A DNA stretch of 41,492 nt. It comes from an uncultured Christensenella sp. Its GTDB lineage: Bacteria > Bacillota > Clostridia > Christensenellales > UBA1242. The notes below the pieces were generated by a model. The model saw only the letters and a program-made list of their open reading frames with translations, was not told where the DNA came from and did not search any database. Made by a program: the position numbers and the translations under genes. Positions 40,444-41,492 of this stretch are shown here, in pieces. The stretch spans positions 1 through 41,492 of the forward strand of contig CAJJUK010000008.1 of NCBI GenBank assembly GCA_905195085.1, in the 5' to 3' direction. Positions within the stretch are counted from its first letter, which is position 1; every line of letters starts with the position of its first letter.

Positions 40444-40556
40444 AACAAAAATTCTCATAGGGTGGTCATTTTCAGTCAAAGCCGGAGCAACTTGTTGTGG
40501 CCTGACAGGGGCGGACCTTGGTTCATGGTCTTTCTTAAAATAATTGATGGCAAGAA

Positions 40557-40583
40557 ATAAAAAAACAAGCTTAGTGCTTGTCT
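40557..40583 (-). terminator. tRNA-Trp terminator
   Basis: On the minus strand ACAAGC pairs with GCTTGT around ACTAA and runs into a T-run, starting directly after the tRNA 3' CCA. The 110 bases between this and the aldo/keto reductase stop (40444-40556) contain nothing I can identify. Confidence 0.8.
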
Positions 40584-40658
40584 TTGGCAGGGGTGGAAGG
40601 AATCGAACCCTCCTCTGGAGTTTTGGAGACTCTCATTCTACCGATGAACTACACCCCT
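40584..40658 (-). tRNA. tRNA-Trp (anticodon CCA), unusual anticodon loop
   Basis: The minus strand folds into a cloverleaf: acceptor AGGGGTG/CACCCCT, D arm GTTC/GAAT, T arm GAGGG/CCTTC with loop TTCGATT, discriminator G and encoded CCA. The anticodon CCA means tryptophan. The anticodon arm is odd: GAGT/ACTC pairs, but the loop CTCCAAAA has eight bases because of a run of five A, and the pair at 27-43 is A-C. Other tRNA-Trp have seven loop bases and a C-G pair. TTGACA/TAAAAT upstream and a terminator downstream make it a single transcription unit. Confidence 0.88.
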
Positions 40659-40691
40659 ATATCTTCATTCTTTTCATTTGAATGCTCTCTT

Positions 40692-40720
40692 ATTTTACTA
40701 TAATTTGTTGAAAGTGTCAA
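40692..40720 (-). promoter_or_regulatory. tRNA-Trp promoter
   Basis: On the minus strand TTGACA (40715-40720), 17 bp, TAAAAT (40692-40697). Transcription would start about 27 bases before the tRNA. Confidence 0.8.
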
Positions 40721-40760
40721 TAAAATTCTTAAACTTGTAGAAGTATTTTTGCCAAATTGT

Positions 40761-40789
40761 TTGCTTTAAATATTTTTTGTTGTTATACT
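40761..40789 (+). promoter_or_regulatory. Promoter of the hydrolase gene
   Basis: TTGCTT (40761-40766), 17 bp, TATACT (40784-40789) with extended TG. Confidence 0.6.
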
Positions 40790-40817
40790 ATTTGTGATTT
40801 TTTATGTGGAGACGATT

Positions 40818-41429
40818 ATGACAAACAGAGTTGTTAGCAAACTTATTGAAAGCAATGCATTTGTTGTTTCTCATGATGACTCATGCATCATTATAGACGC
40901 TGGAGTTGAGCCAGAAATTATCAAACAAGAGGTTGGAGACAAAAAAGTTGAAGCTATCTTTTTGACGCACGGACATTATGATCATTGTTTCTATGTGCTT
41001 GATTATCAAAAGATGTTCGGCTGTCAGATTTTTTGTGCTCAAGAAGCAAAAGAATATTTGCAAAATCCAGACTATAATTACAGCGAGGGACATTTTAAAA
41101 TTGTTGATTTTTCAGATTTTGTTTTTCTTAATTCCAAAGGAAAAGTTGATTTAAAAAACTTTGAAGTGGAATATCATTTGCTTGGTGGCCATAGCAAAAG
41201 TGATATGTGTTACACGGTTGATGGAGAGATTTTTGTTGGTGATATTTTGATTGGAAGAGATATGGGCAGGGTTGATTTGTATGGTGGAGACAAATCAAAA
41301 ATGAAAGAAAGTCTTGAATTTTTGGTTGAAAAAGATTATTGCGTGATGCACTCAGGGCATGGTCAAGACAATCCAAAATCTGTTCAAGATAAAGTGGCAA
41401 AATTATGGATTAAATTTTTGAGTAGATAA
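40818..41429 (+). CDS. Metallo-beta-lactamase-fold hydrolase (glyoxalase II-like)
   Basis: The product has 203 residues from ATG 40818 behind GTGGAG. The metal motif is THGHYDH (H51, H53, D55, H56), followed by LLGGHSKSD, the bridging Asp in VGDILI and the final His in MHSGHG. This is the small GloB/YqgX-like group: thioesterases or related hydrolases in the cytoplasm. The reductase and MerR regulator close by would suit a shared role in aldehyde/methylglyoxal handling, but that is inference. The remaining 63 bases of the window are AT-rich with no feature. Confidence 0.88.
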   Translation: MTNRVVSKLIESNAFVVSHDDSCIIIDAGVEPEIIKQEVGDKKVEAIFLTHGHYDHCFYVLDYQKMFGCQIFCAQEAKEYLQNPDYNYSEGHFKIVDFSDFVFLNSKGKVDLKNFEVEYHLLGGHSKSDMCYTVDGEIFVGDILIGRDMGRVDLYGGDKSKMKESLEFLVEKDYCVMHSGHGQDNPKSVQDKVAKLWIKFLSR

Positions 41430-41492
41430 TTACTCAAAAATTAATAAAAATGAAGAAAATAATTAAAAATATCAAAAAAATAAATTAAATTA

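Noticed and set aside
40322..40543. Plus-strand 73-codon frame overlapping the reductase 3' end
   Set aside because: Most of it lies in another frame of the reductase gene, and it has no ribosome binding site or recognisable product.
1..41492. CRISPR arrays, rRNA genes, insertion sequences, prophage or plasmid origin
   Set aside because: I saw no regularly spaced repeats, no rRNA-like stretch, no transposase or integrase, and no replication gene or iterons.

Overview
The window is AT-rich chromosomal DNA of a low-G+C, spore-forming member of the Bacillota, most like an anaerobic gut clostridium. Evidence: sigma-A promoters with extended -10 boxes, strong AAAGGAG ribosome binding sites, a CIRCE/HrcA heat-shock operon, the sporulation genes yqfC and yqfD, SepF, FloA, the L27-processing protease Prp, and gene orders close to Bacillus subtilis. 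TGA is used as a normal stop, so the code is standard (table 11). I cannot name a genus from sequence alone.

Layout. 1-2.8 kb: tail of an unknown protein, then rpmB (minus strand) divergent from an Asp23-family gene and fakA/yloV. 2.8-4.1 kb: a small membrane zinc-ribbon protein and an unrecognised gene that may belong to the spore. 4.2-9.2 kb: CIRCE-hrcA-grpE-dnaK-dnaJ, in which GrpE has an extraordinary Cys/His/acid-rich N-terminal domain of about 120 residues. 9.2-13.9 kb: rsmE-mtaB-ywaF-rpsU, flanked on both sides by two related modules, each a small helical protein divergent from Cro/CI-type regulators. 13.9-19 kb: pcrA-ligA, a zinc-ribbon protein and a GNAT acetyltransferase. 19-24.1 kb: the str operon (rpsL, rpsG, a 52-codon ORF, fusA, tuf), preceded by a leader of about 350 nt with an internal terminator and alternative hairpins.

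24.2-27.9 kb: a membrane zinc-ribbon protein, then sepF, a zinc ribbon, lspA, rluD and two histidine phosphatases, the first broken by an in-frame TGA. 27.9-29.9 kb: rplU-prp-rpmA behind an L21-type leader, then an OGG-type glycosylase. 29.9-34.1 kb: two large unrecognised lipoproteins, the first with a duplicated domain. 34.1-38.7 kb: floA, an acidic membrane protein, yqfC-yqfD-ybeY-era. 38.7-41.5 kb: a DUF378 protein, a MerR regulator divergent from an aldo/keto reductase behind a textbook MerR-type promoter, tRNA-Trp on the minus strand, and a metallo-beta-lactamase-fold hydrolase.

Most of the window is housekeeping: protein folding, ribosome components and rRNA/tRNA modification, DNA repair and replication, and envelope biogenesis. 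The points most worth a second look are the putative metal-binding GrpE, the structured rpsL leader, the paired regulator/small-protein modules, and three lesions near homopolymers (aldo/keto reductase frameshift, phosphatase stop, enlarged tRNA-Trp anticodon loop). The lesions may be real or may be assembly errors.
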